64,000 nucleotides of DNA from contig OX336354.1 in NCBI GenBank assembly GCA_946902875.1, positions 6,917,247 to 6,981,246 of the forward strand, written 5' to 3'. The notes under the pieces are model-generated. The model did no database searches. It was given only the letters and a program-made list of their open reading frames with translations, and had not been told where the DNA came from. This DNA is from Nematopogon swammerdamellus (lineage: Eukaryota; Arthropoda; Insecta; Lepidoptera; Adelidae). This document shows, one piece after another, positions 10,701 through 25,500 of this stretch. Numbering within the stretch: the stretch's first letter is position 1; each line of letters starts with the position of its first letter. A program made the translations under genes and the position numbers.

Positions 10701-13700
10701 TAAAGAGTTTGTGTTTTCCGACCAGTTCAGTGTAGCCGGCACGATGAAAAGGGGAAGCACTGACATGGCAACTAGTTCACCCGGTGTTATGGGCTGTCAT
10801 CGCCGACCTTGTAGGTGATGTAGCCAACCGTGTCAGTTTCCATAAAAAAAAAAAAACAATACGCTAACATCAATATGGACAGTTCACCCACTGAAGTGAA
10901 AATGGTGACTATTGTCTTACTATATTGCAGTGATCCTCAAAGTGGTGGCGACCCTCATCAGGCAGTCGAAGCAAACCGACCAGTTATTAGAAGTCAAGAA
11001 GCTGTTCCTATCCGATATGACGCTTCTCTGCAGCAACAACCGCGAAAATAGAAGAACAGTGCTGCAGATGTCTGTGTGGCAGGAATGGCTGATAGCCATG
11101 GCGTACATACACCCTAAGAATGCGGAGGAGCAGAAGATATCGGACATGGTCTACTCGTTGTTTAGGATGTTGCTGCATCATGCGATCAAGCATGAGTATG
11201 GAGGTTGGAGAGTCTGGGTTGATACGCTGGCTATTGTACATTCGAAGGTAAGGAGGATCAGATTCAGATTCAGATTCAGATATTTATTTCGCCATAAAGA
11301 ACACACAACAATAACAATATTACATTGAGACATATGCATATTCAGTATGGTTCGTCGTCATTTTTTATGATGTCCCGTTCAGTAGTGCAATCTATAAGGA
11401 AGAACCGGGTAAGAAACCTTACAGAGCTTTTTTTAAATATAGCTTACATACTAAGTTTTCATTATGTTAAATATAACATACTATATCTAAGCAAAAAATT
11501 AAAAATACTAAGTCAAAAATATACTCATTAAAAAGGATAATAAAATACAAAACAAAGAACATAGGGTTCAGTCAAGTTATTAATAAAATTTGTGTTTATG
11601 CATATAAACAATTTGAATTATCAAAGTCAGCAGAATTTTTATTTACAGTATGAAAAAAATTCACTTAACTTATAAAATGGATTGTCTAAGAGAAATATTT
11701 TCAGCTGACTCTGGAACACATTGTCACTATTTATTGATTTTATTGTATCAGGAACATTTTCGTACAATTTGGGTCCAATCACGTCAGGGTCTTTTTCAGC
11801 CATCGCCGATTTATGCGCAACAGATTTTAAACGCTCTGAGTTACGTGTGTTATAATTATGACTTGCGCCATTTGACTCAAAAGAATTCATGTTTTTGCGT
11901 ACATATACCACTACTTCATATATATATAGAGAGCACACAGTTAATATACCAAAGGATTTGAAAAAGTATCTACAAGATGTTATTCGCGGTACACTGGCTG
12001 ATCGGTCCTTCCATTGGTTTCGCTTTTAATTGGAGATAAATTGCCAAGATAGAATATGCTGTTTCGGAAGTTTTAAAATTTTTGAAAGTTTTGATGTTTC
12101 ATTAGGCGGATTGTATTGTTTATTGATCATTCATATGGCAGTTAGACTGCTTAACTTCTGCCACTGCTTCAAATTTCTCCAAGCCATTTTCTGGGGTGTA
12201 ATTGCTGGACATTTGCAGCATAAAATATCCTGGTCGCTGGATCAACAAATATTAACAGACAAAACCCTACGATTTGGCTTTAAGATCTGCTGACAACTTA
12301 CTCTTGGCAATACCGGCTCACTCAAGCTCTTTCTACACGGACTCTTTCACAGTACAAACAGCTCGTCTCTGGAATAATCTGCCCGTGCATTTACGCTCCT
12401 CTACATCTATGAATGTATTTAAGATTAATTTAAACAAACTTCTCCTCTCGTTACCGAAGTAAATGCAATGTATAATATTAGATACATATCTTTACTCCCC
12501 TTCTCTTACTCTCTTTTCATTCAGTTGGTTGTGTCGCACAACGGTACCACCGATCCATGTACATAATATGTAAGTTTATTATATACATATATATGTTTAT
12601 TAAAGTATTTATGTAGTATTCGTATGTAGTTTATAATACATATTTCTTTACAGTCTTAACACATTGCCACAAACTATTCTTGTTCGCCTGCATGTACTTC
12701 TCCCACATCCCAAAGGTTAGTTAGAATAGAATGCCTCGCGGCATTAAGCTCGCCTGTTGTATCTAATTTTTATAAATTGGTGTTCAATAAAGAATATATA
12801 CATACAAAGAATATTATACATTTGTATCATTGTCCCTGATTTATTGCAGAAAGAAACAATAATGATTGAACGTGCATTGCAGGTGTCGTACGAAGAATTC
12901 AAGCTGCAGTTCGCACAGATGTACGAGCACTACGAGCAGCGACGCGCCGACAACATCACGGACCCGGCGGAGCGGCAGCAGCGACCCATCTCTACCATCT
13001 CCGGCTGGGACCGGCCCGCACCCGCGCGCACCCTCCCTGACACCGACGATAGTCTACACAGCTCCCCCCAGTCCGTCAGGAACCAGAACGTTCTCAACCA
13101 CGCCGCGCAGACTGAACTCGGCAATGGATTCTCTCTCCGCGACATTGAAGCCGATGGCTGCAGCTGCGTCAAAAGCCCCAAAAGCGACTACAGTGACAGT
13201 GATACGGCGAAACCCGAAGTGCACGACACCCGGACTACGGATGAGGTCGAATATAGTGAAGTGTGTAAAGTTCATAGTCCTATTAAGCCTGTAAATAGAT
13301 TGGCCGCCGACGACGGTTGTGATAATAATAAATACGCCGATAACGCTAGCGAGGGTCTGTGCAACGGTCGCAGCGACCGCGAGCACACCCGCTTAGTTCA
13401 TAGTGAAAAATTATTGCTCAATAATGATGAAGTAGATGTAGTTAAGGATAAATTAATAGAGGAGTCGGATTTAGAAGTAGAAACACAAGAGGAGAGTGCC
13501 GTAGAGGATAAACCTCCGTCTAGAGAGGGCAGCCTCGACTACATACCCGTGCGGGACGTGGGCGGCGCGCCGGAAGCGGAGGCGGAGCCGGCCGCGCTCG
13601 ACATGGAGGAGAAGAGCGAGGGCATCCCGTCGAGCGTGTCCGCCAGCGAGACCGCGAGCCCCGAGCGCGACGCCTGCCGCCTCACTCCGCACCACGAGTC

Positions 13701-16700
13701 TGAAATGTCCGATCCGTCCGAATTATATTTGACTCCCAGCGAAGCGACTAGTCCTAAGAAAAACCTCGAAAAGACTGACCCAAACATTCCCGATTACGAA
13801 AGCGAAGATGCCAGTAATCCCAAGAGCATAGCCGTGAACATTGTCGACGATGTGCTCAGTCTCGCGCTGGAGACGGTCAAACTGAAGGCCGATGACGACA
13901 CGGACTCGGGCGCAGTGTCTGGCGGCCTACCGGACTCCGAAGGTAACACGCCCAACGCGCGCGAGGAACTAGAACCCGATAATGAAATGGATTCCATCGA
14001 TACACGACGTGACGCTGAGATCGTAGCTAGTGAAATTATAGCAGATTTACTAAACACAGTTCTAACAAAAAGCGATCTCAGGATGACCGAGGTGGCTCTT
14101 GAGAAAACGGACGATAATAGTCCACAGAGGGTAATCCCTTCGGACCACCCACATGAGGGTAATGTCCTACCGCTCGACGGTGACTTCATCCGAGACACTG
14201 TGGTCCCTCAGGAAGACCATAGCAACAATAATAACGACTCCAAGGTCGACGATAACGACGTATTTGTCGAGAACGCCAAGAACGACAGTCAAAGGCAGGA
14301 CGATGCCATCCCTACTAAGGAACCTGCATCCCCAGAAATACCGCCTATATCCACCATAAGTGAAAATATTTCCCTTTCGAATAAACATGATTCGGACTCG
14401 CATCAGGACAACACTGACTTTTCAATAGGTCGGGAGATGGGTGAAAGAGATAAGAGAAGAGTGAGTTTGCCTGGCGACAGTGGAATAAAGCAGGACAGCA
14501 GTCAGAGCGCCGATCACGGGGCCCAGGTGTCGAATGGCGCCGGTTCACCTCACAAGAGGCCGAGGAGTGCATCCACCAGCACCCAAGTTGACAACAATCA
14601 CTTTGGTGAGTTCTTGTTGAGTTGAACCTGATTGAGAATTCCATGCACAAGGCTCTGAGATATTAGAAGAGGTATTACACTATGTTTGGCTATAATGGAG
14701 CTGACTTTCACACATTTTATTTGCAAATTTTCAGAATCAAAACGACCGAAATGTTCTCGGCCGATGTTCTCTCCGGGACCGACGAGGCCTCCGTTCCGCA
14801 TCCCAGAGTTCCGCTGGTCCTACATCCACCAGCGGTTGCTTTCTGACGTCCTGTTCTCCCTTGAGACTGACATACAAGTATGTATACAATGTAGGCACAC
14901 CTAAACAGTTAGGAATACAAAAATCTTTGGCAACACTTGGTACTTATAACGGCTCACAGTGTATCGGTACCCAAAAAATAGATCTCGTATACATATCATT
15001 CACTGTTCTGTGTTGCACATTTCGTCTCTGCAGAGTTTACGTTTAAACTGGACTTTCATAAATTAAATCCATCAACCTATGGACCTCCTGGACAAACCAT
15101 TCAGAGAAAAACTCAATCAGGCTACCTCATTGAGCATGCGCTGGCAAAACCTTTGATCGAATCGTAGACGATCGAATACACGGAGACGGAAACCCATTGT
15201 GGTGTACAATGAAACATATGGTAAAGTAATACCATGTAGGTTAGTTAGCTTTGGGGGGTAAACCAAATGATGATAAATATTTATCTTTATTTAGCTCTAA
15301 TACAAATGTCCAATACAGTGGTAATACAAATGAAAATTATTATTTGATTAATGTTTCAGGTGTGGCGAAGTCACTCCACAAAGTCCGTGATCGACTTTGT
15401 GAACAGCGGCGAGAATGCGATATTTGTCGTGAACACTGTGCACCTTATTAGTCAGCTGGCGGACAACTTGATCATAGCCTGCGGTGGGCTGCTGCCGCTA
15501 CTCGCTTCTGCCACCTCGCCCAATGTGAGTTGTCTTTGTTGATGTTGGTATGTTATTATGTTATCTGGCGTGGTAATATGGTAACGTGGCAATTAAAGTG
15601 CTTCATAATACGTTTTAATAGATACAACTACGGTCTCGGGACCTTCGAGAGGTAAATTGGTACCTGTCAGGCCGGTACGGTATTCGCAACCTTTATTTTG
15701 CCCTTATGAATGGGTGGAACGGGGCTTCATGTCGCAACTCATATATGTATAAAAAAACAATTTTATTTTACAAGGATTTATAAAACATCTTTTTTCCCAC
15801 TTTTTGGGTACATTTTTATTATTTTATGTATTCCTTGTTTTCATATTTATAACCAAAAATTGTGCTACAACCAATTGTACGCCCTTTAACCACAGGGCTT
15901 TCAGAAGCCCATAGCTTAAAAGAAAACCTTATTTTTACTCCTACATTCATATTTCGGAGAGTAATTTTTGTGTGAAAATTGTCCAAACTACCGAATTACA
16001 GATTACCTTTTAATCCTCCCTAACGATTTACTCGTTTTTCTTCACTTATTCCTAACGTGTTTCCATGTTATCTGTCCATACAGAACGAGCTGGATGTAAT
16101 GGAGCCCACCCAGGGCATGCCTGTCGAGGTCGCCGTCACATTTCTTCAACGACTCGTTAGCATGGCCGACGTACTGATATTCGCGAGCGCGCTCAACTTC
16201 GCTGAACTCGAAGCCGAAAAGAACATGTCCAGTGGTGGCATCTTGAGGCAGTGTCTACGTCTCGTGAGTACTACGTCTAGTGATAAGCCGCCATCTTGTA
16301 CAGTTTGTTCTGGAAGGGGAGATATATTTTTAAAACCTTATCACACTCATAGAACACGACGCAATACAAGCAAGGACACGTGGAACGAATGTTGTCGGGT
16401 TCTACAAGGAATATTCATTTAAGAGAGAATATTATACAAAGAAAGAGAGATATTATACATATATTATAGATATATAAAGAGATATTATACACCTAAGAGT
16501 GAATATTCTACAATGAATATTCACTATTTTGGGATGGTTTTGTGCAATTTAAACGACTTATTGGAGTCGACCAAATACAAAATTGCATGTGGGTTGTAGC
16601 GTGTGGCGTGTGGAAGATTGCGAACAGAGCAGACCTTATATATAAATTTTGGCGGGCGAATGGGTTATTATACGGTCCATTGTAGTCGCCCACGCATGAC

Positions 16701-19513
16701 AAAGTAGAAGTGAGGAGTATGACTTTGGATCTGTCTAATTACTCATTTACAAATTAACCAAAATCGACGTGTAATGTAAACGTTCCATTAGAGGACTATT
16801 AATTTATTACACTACATATGATATGACACACTACCGTACATTGTGGTTCGTTTACTTCTTTATTTAGAAAGAAAATCAAAATATATATTTTTTTAAAACA
16901 AAACAGCTTTACTCACGGTTGTTCCGAGCTATGTTGCTCGACTTTTCGGGCCAAGCGTATGGCCCATCCTCATGAGCACTCTGCCTGGTGCGACGGTTGG
17001 CAGAGAACTCTGTCAAGCTGTTTTGTTATAAAAAATAATGTCTAACAACCACGGTAATTTAAAAACCCATATAAAATCAAAATAATATACTTTTACGCAT
17101 ACTACAACAAGCACATGCTATGTGCGAGTATGTAGTGATAATTTTTTAAATAAAAGTTTTACTCACTATTTGCAATCAAGCAGAAATATATGCAAATTAA
17201 CCGAGCCAAAAAAATATGTGCAGTGTAAATTGCGCTTTATATCGTTAGACGCTTTCAAAGCACTGTAAAGGCATATAATTTAGTACTTTGTAATATTAAC
17301 TTAATGAAATGTCTACATATTATATTACACATTATGTTAGTACACTACAATTCCTAAAAACCACAGAAATGCATTAAATAATTCTTTAAGTATGAATACG
17401 ATGGGAAGAAACATTCAATTATTATGATTATCGTTTATTAGTTGCGTGTCCTTTTGTTACTGAAACACAATCACACTTGCACACTAGAAGATATTAGAAC
17501 GACTTACATACACATCATAGAATCATTGTGCATATTCATACATATTCCTGGAAAACGTAAATGAAATGATGCTGCAAAATATGAGTTATGGCATAGTGCC
17601 ACCAGGAAATTATGATGCGTGGGAAATATGCGAAACAAGAAGGGACGTGAACTTTCGATCGAAAGTTTGTCGATAATTTAGGTTATTAAGTCACACAATT
17701 TATCGACAAACTTTCGACCGAAAGTTCACGTCCCTTCTTAGGAATGCAGGCAGTTTCGCATATTTCCCACGCATCGTAACTTCCTGGTGGCACTATAATG
17801 TCTGTTATTTTGTTGACATGATGACTTTGTATTAGGTTAGTCTTAGGTTTTATAGATTGTTTAAATATATTTTTCTAGTTCGGATTTTTGCATAACATAA
17901 TGTAGTTATCGAAAATGAAAATTAATTTGAAAACTTATCTTGCTATTTGCCAAAATAAAACAATAAAATAATTTGCCTTTATTGATAGTAAACATTAAGG
18001 TTTTTTCCGTAACTTAAAATTATTTATATCACGTTTTTCATAATAATTGTAGAATTTATTTTGGCTCATTGCATTAACCAATGATAACGTTTTTATAAAT
18101 ACTCAAGGTTACGATGTTATAGTTAATTTTATGTTTATTTTGTTGGTTGTTTTACGTTTTATGTTCGTGTGCCCTTTAGGTTTGCACATGCGCTGTACGT
18201 AATTGCCTCGAATGCAAGGAACGACAGAGGTATGCGAGTAACCGCAATGCCCCCGTAGTCGGAAACTCACCTAAGGTATGGCGATGACGTTTCACCCCCA
18301 TAGTCTCCTAGTAATGTGTAGTATTAGTTGTAGTTTTTGTTTTTACACAATTTTGTTTTACATAATAAATTTTTTCGTAGACTTCGTTTTCATTTCATTC
18401 GTGTGTGTTTTCTTTATTTTCTTTTTCTATTTAACTAAATAGTTTCGAGTTTTATTTACAATAATTATAAAGAATCATCCGCTTTAAATGTGTAGTTTGC
18501 ATCAACTTTATTCTTCTGCAATTCCATAATTTTAATATATTTTGTGGTATCTATTTATCATCATAGCCTTAAAGTAAAATCTTTGTTCTACATTCGTTCT
18601 CATATTTTAAGATCATATAAGATGGTACTTGTTCTTAATTTAAACGAAAATATTTATATAGTGTGTATCACTGTGTGAACAACTTCTTCTGTACACTTTT
18701 AGTCTACTATGAATATTGGTTAATTTGGTTTACCATGGTTCGTAATTGCGGTAGTTTTGGCCAACGTTACGGACTGCCGTGTGCAGTACATCTTTAGGGC
18801 AAGCCAAGACCGCAGCAGCCAGGAACTCGCCCTGAAGGACTGCATGCGCCAGCCAAAAAACGTCGGCCAAAATGAGTATTGGGCTATTACCAACCGTGCT
18901 AAGCCAAAAACCAACTTCTTCTGGTTCATGTTTACCTCGTACATGACATGTTGATGACAAGTTGTCATGAAGATGGATGACGCTTATAATTGAAGTGTAT
19001 TAATGACAATGAAATTTATCAGAGTGTGGTGGCGAGCTTGGCGGAGACTTCGAGTCCTGTGAAGGATCCTGAAAGACTTCTTCAAGACATGGACGTGAAC
19101 CGTCTACGAGCCGTCATATACAGAGATGTTGTACGTATCCTGGACCGTCGTATTCAAACTCTTTGATCCTGGACACATGCTACTATTTATTACTTATTAC
19201 TATAAAAAAATCGCTCAAGCGCGAATTTTACTCACGCACGGAGGGTTCCTTAAATTCGCTATATCATACGAGTACCTGTCAGAACTCAGAAACCATATCC
19301 CTCTATCTTTTGCCTGTCTATAATGCAAACTATCTGTGGTGCCATCTATTATTTAGTAGCGTGAATGTGTACTAATCGATTCTTTTCACGTTTCTTATAT
19401 GGGATATATTATTTGTTGGCATATCCGCCATAATAACACAAATGTACTGTCAATATTTCGTCCGGCTACCCTTACGGTTCAAAAGATACAGCCCTAGGAC
19501 GGACGGGCAAGCG

Positions 19514-19544
<31 letters not shown>

Positions 19545-22500
19545 GGCGTAGGCCTAGTAATAGACACATTCGGATAACAATTTTTTATGCTCAAATTAAA
19601 AAGGAGAAAAATCCTTTGGCTCTGGTTAACTATACACTAAGAACGATAATAATACATGGTTGTGTACAAGGATCGCTGACAGTAAGGTTCTGCAGATGTT
19701 CCTCCACAGAACTATTAAATTCTGGAAAACATTCCCTACCCATATGTATTTCCCCCCAAAGTGCAGTCTCGGGTCCTTCAAGAGAGGCGTGATAGGCACC
19801 TGTTAGGCCAGTATGGCATTCGCAACCCTCGCTTGCGGCCGATTGTCCATGGGCGTCGTTAGATACCTAATGATGAGTGATGAGTAAAGGAGTAATTATA
19901 GATGGTAGGTCTAAGAGTATAGATCTAGGTGATGGCGCATGCGTGTTTAGGTAGTGGCAAAAATTCTTGTAAAGTGGACTGAGTGCACATTGAAAAAATG
20001 TCCAGTGAAGTTTCTTGTCAGTTCTTCCTCGCTGTGATAATCGAACTGGCGGAATGTTACAATGTAATATATGACAAATCTGAGCGCAGTGTACTGCCTA
20101 GATATGATAAATAAACAATAAACTTTAAACAATGGGTGCCTCGGCGCCACATGTCGTGCCTTCTATAAAAAAAAAATTGCTAATAATCTATTTGCCTATT
20201 TCAGGAGGAGACAAAGCAAGCCCAATTCCTGTCCCTCGCCATCGTATACTTCATCTCGGTGTTGATGGTGTCCAAGTACCGCGATATCCTGGAGCCCCCG
20301 CCGGAGCCGGCGCCTCACGCCCCTGCAGATTGTCTGCGTCGCGCGCCCCCCTCCGCCGCAGCTCCGGCCTCCGCGGACCAACACGGTCAGTCTCTACACG
20401 CCCCTTTGTCATGTGGGTGTTTTTTGTAAAGGGCGAATAAACCATTTTGTAAAATAGAGTATTCGCCCTTTTAACATGCACACAAAAGAACAAATAAACC
20501 ATCTTGTTCAATATTTCAAATAGGATATTCGCCCTTTTAACACAGATTTAAAAGGGCAAATAAACCATCTAGCTAGCTAGTCAACTAGCTTATTCGTCGC
20601 TTTAACATGGGTGTAAAAGAGTGAATAAACCATTTGGGCAAATCGTGTATATGCCATTTTAAAATGTGTATAAAAGGGCGAATGCCATTTTAAAATGTGT
20701 ATAAAAGGGCGAACAAACCATGTCACAATCGTCTGCCATTTTCGCAAATCGTTATTTCGCATTTTTAACAAGGGCATAAGGGCTATTTGACAACGTTGTT
20801 TATTCGCCTTTCTAACAAAACATTGACTCTCACAGTAGTTATCTCGCTGTATGCTAGCCAGACAGCTAATGTCTGTGTGTTTAGGAATATAATATATTAC
20901 AGATGTGTCTGTATATGAATGCACTAAACTTTAAATAACATTTAAATATAATATATTTTCAAGCAAGAAACTGAAACGCACGCACAAAGCACAGAAAACG
21001 TAATAATGCAAAAAATCTTAGCAAAGGTATAAAAGTAAACAGAAAAAAACATTACCCTCCTTTTTACTTGGCGCAGTCGGGTAAAAACAGTATTTTTTTA
21101 TTAATTTACAATGGTGGAAATACCTACTTGTCCATTCTGGGCTATGTTAAATGAAATTAAAATTAAACAACAATAAGTATTTAACATTCTCACACGATCT
21201 ATAGGTAATCCTATGCCTACAGACATAGTTGTCAATTGGACAGATTGCTCAATGTAAGCACAGCCATAATTTTCGTCAAATCGAATTCATTACAGCATTC
21301 CACAAGCTTTTAAGTACATATAATAATAATTCTAAATGTGGGTACAAATGCATATTTTTAAACTTTTTCATACGTGTGAACATTGTGAAGATTATTACCA
21401 TTTCGAATTGATGTAAAGAATTATAATTTTAGATCATAAGACTTGTTAAAAATATTTCATAGAGACGATGCATATTCATATTACATTACAACAGTGTGCG
21501 TGTCACACACAGTCGTTCACATGTGTATTAGTATAGGAAATTAAAAATAATCTATAATTAGTAGTCTATAATTAGAATTTAAGGCAAAACATATTTTTGT
21601 GACCTCTTTTTGAATCTTTGTGAATTGTATGTGGATTGCTAATAGAATAGTGTAATTCTATTCCAACGCTCGATATATTTTATTCACTCCCATGACTCCC
21701 AATCACCCGATGTAGACCAAAGGGCACATGATATGATGCACATAACTCTCTGTATTAACTAACATGTATACAAATCTTCCTACCTCATTATTTCTTTTAT
21801 TTTCTGTTGAAATTTGGTTTATTTTAGCAAATTTCATATTCCTATTAAAATTTATTCCATTTTAATTATTTAAAACCTTTCTGTTTCGTCTTTTTTCGAT
21901 AAATATAATATTAATTTAAAAAAATTATAAAAAAAACAATTATCTACCACATTTATGGAGACAATGCTCCTGAGATGCTTTCAAATAGCTTTTCCTCCAC
22001 CACTTTTTAACACTGCTTCTTATTTAATTTGCTCTTCGCACTATTTCTCACACACACCAAAAAGGCGAATGTTCGTTGAGACACAGTTGTATTATGTACT
22101 ATGTAGGTAACAATGTGCATTGTTTGTGCAGAAGTCTGTATGTCAGGTGGTATAGACAGTTGATTTGAAATGTGCCGTTTCTCCTTTTACACGCCGCTTT
22201 CATAAACGCGTCACAAATGATTTGGACACCTGGTAACAACGTTTATTTGTACGCCTCTCGACGCCGCTCGATGTTTGTGTGTTGTGCGCCGTGTCGGACA
22301 GGCACGCGACCTCTGTTCCCCCAGTGGTCGCATCACGTTTATCCCCAGTTTCTGCCCGGTTCGCATCCGAATTCCGCGCAAAACTCAAACTCTCAATACC
22401 CGTCCAATCACAGCACGCCCACGGGCCTAGGGGCACAGCCCACCGCTAAGCCGCATCACCACCACCACAGAAACTATTTGAATCAGCACCAGTACTGTAA

Positions 22501-25500
22501 AGCGTCCGCCAACCATCACGAGTACAACCACCTGAACAACAACACTCACAATCACCTGCGCGTCGGCAATAGCTACTACCGCGGGCACAATCTCGGCGCA
22601 GGTAATGCCCGCGGCAATGCAGCTCCGTCGCCCGCGCCGCCGGCTCCGCCGCCCGGCTTAGCGTGCGCTTGGTAGAGAGCGTTTGAACTAAATGTTCCCT
22701 TCGCCGTTATGTTGGATCCACTGTTAGTGTCACTGTCAGTGCTTAAATTCGTGGTGCCAGATTGTGAAGATTATATTACCTAATAATGTAATCGGTATTT
22801 ACCGTATAATCAATACGGTACATACCAATAATTACGGGTAAATCTGTACACATAGCAACCCTCAACGCTATTTTGACAGATAGACAGTGGAGCCAACATA
22901 ACGGCGAAGGGACGATTTAGTTGAAACGCTCTTTAGACTGTGACGCGTCCTTAACGCCATCCGCGCCGCGTCGCGCCGCTCACCACTTTCTCGCTTTTAA
23001 CTATTTGTGGTAGACTGTTGTTAAATTACATATGATCAGTATTTGTCTGTAGGTATAAAAGATGGCTACTGCCTTAATTTATATGTCTCTGTCGCAATAA
23101 TAGCAATATTACAACAAATTACACTTTTACAGACCTACCAGGTGATAATAAAGCTCCTGCAGCTGTATTTATCAATAGAGTATTTACCAGGCACACGCTA
23201 AACCGCCCACGGCTTGTAGAGTTTTGGTTGTTTATATGATTTGCATAGTTCTCTTAAGTTCCTAGTACCTATTTAAATTAAACAAATACGTATTTAAAAA
23301 ATATTAATAATGCCCTAGTCTATATCTTTGTGCAATGATGAGCATGCTAATATGAAGAAAAAAAAATCTTTATTAAATATTTGCCTATGCTTCATCAACA
23401 TTATCCTTGTCTTCTTTCGAATAATGTAGTTTGACATTTAGTAGTACTGAACCCTGTAGTTTCCCCGCTTTTACAAAACGCTGAATGGCTTCATTGGTGT
23501 CTTTTTCGTTTTTTTTGACGTGTTTGAGAAAATATTGTATGTGTTTGAAATTACAGATAATAACGGGGACGATGTTGAGTATGCCGTGATCGCAGTGGAC
23601 GAAAATAATTCTGCGATCAATGAGTTGGACTCACCTTCAATAAAGGTTAGTATTGTGTGCTTCTTGATATTTTTATTAAATCTCTAGGTATTGATCTTCG
23701 TGTCTATGAAGCGATGCATTTTTCTTGATTGTCTAAAATAAATTAAATTAACAAATAGGCATGAAAATAATTAGTTTTGAAACAGAGTTCTAAGATAGTA
23801 AGTACGTAGTGAATCCTGCACGTTGGTTGATTGAAAAATAAATCGTAGGCTGAATTGAATGGGACCTCTGGGCAAGCTCCAGAGGTCCCATTGGAGCTTG
23901 CCACGTGCTATGTTATTTATTGTCACTATATTTTTTATTTACATGTTGTTATAGTTTTTAATGACATTTATAATGTCTTCGATTCATTTATTTACACAGA
24001 AAATCAAAGAAGAATTTAACATTACACACTAAACTTTAAGTTTATTTGTACCATGCTTATTTTGTTAAAAATAATAACAAATAAACTCTCTTATATTGTT
24101 ATATTTATTATAAAATAATAAGCCAAATTAATACTTTTAAAATAATACTTAGTTCGACCTAAGGAAAGCATTAATTAGGCTTATTTAAGTAAAAATATAG
24201 TAATGTGGGCAGTTTTTATTTGCATTCGGTATTGACCTTGGACCCTAGAGACCATTCCAAGCATGATATTGTTTGACATAGGTAGTTAGTTTTCCAACTT
24301 TACTTTCTTACCACGAATAAGTAAAGAACTTAGAATTATTAAACTTTTCTACATTTGTGTATGTTGAACCGTAGATTGAATACAGAAAATCTACGGTTGA
24401 ACGTAGATATTCTGTCTTTTTTTTAACTTTTTCAATAACTATGCGGCTGTTGCACAGTAAAATAAGAATAACGGGGCTTTCCTAGTCCTTGTAGTATGAC
24501 AGCCTAGAACTTTCATTCTGATTAACTGTGTGATGATCGCTATAGAATAGTAATTGCTCTGTAGCTTAGGTATTACATTTTGATAATATCAATGTTTTAT
24601 CATGTTTTGCATTTCATTTAAATTTTAAACTTTCCCATCATCAATGTCGTACCGGCCTGCTCCGTGTGTACCGTCCTGCATCGAGTGGAGAGTCGAGACA
24701 GAGCGAGTCGCTATCGATGTGCCCATTACATGTTACAGTACCGCGAGACGGCGTTGCTTACTTACATTGTTGTGGCTTTTACATTTATTTGTTTTCTGTT
24801 TTCTGTTTCTTTTCTCGCCGTCGTATCTGGCCAAAATGTTACTGTGCGGTGTTAGACTGCCGAAAAGGAGGATGGGGAGGGTGTGGCCAAGCTAGAGACG
24901 ACGACGCACGAGTTGAGGCCGAGCGCGGGCGCGGCCGAGTCCCCGGCGCCCATACAGAAGCATGAGAAGACGCCGGCACAGGCCGCGCGCACTGAACTCC
25001 CTCTGACACCCGCCTCCGACAAGGAGGAGCCACTCTTCAAGTCTAGTCTCAGGTTGAAGGCTCTGCAAAAGATTAAGGTTAGTTTCGGAACCGCGATCCT
25101 TCCACGGAAACTCTGAACGAATCCTTCTCCTTTGAGATATTTCGTAGTCGCTTCCCTGACTTCTCGAGTCCGAATATCTTCAGTACCTACCTCTATCTAC
25201 TCGATATTAATGTTGTCGGTCTACCTTCCTTGTGTTGGAACATTTTGATATTCCTCTGTGTGTTCAATTGTATGACTGATTGTTTTTAAAATCACCGATT
25301 TTGGACATATACTTATGACAACAGACGTATTGCACATGTTCAATGAAAGCTGAAAACTTTATTTGTCAGCGGAAACAATTTAATAGAAGACTCATTTTGA
25401 TTATTTTTCTCACGAAAAAGCAATCCCAGAGCACCAAGTCGAAAACTCTGTCTGGAATAACGGTGTCGGTTGTGAATCTGGTTGGTATACAGTACATTGG

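Noticed and set aside
12654..12715. Possible alternative exon with acceptor tttacag and donor aaag|gttagt before exon 7.
   Set aside because: 62 nt would break the frame from exon 6, and the same segment runs on into a LINE 3' UTR (gcctcgcggcattaag, caataaag), so it is transposon sequence.
13054..14403. Several - strand and alternate-frame ORFs over exon 7.
   Set aside because: Shadows of the GC-richer coding exon 7.
18720..18968. ORFs on both strands of about 65-82 codons before exon 12.
   Set aside because: Mutually overlapping and without domain match; likely decayed transposon.
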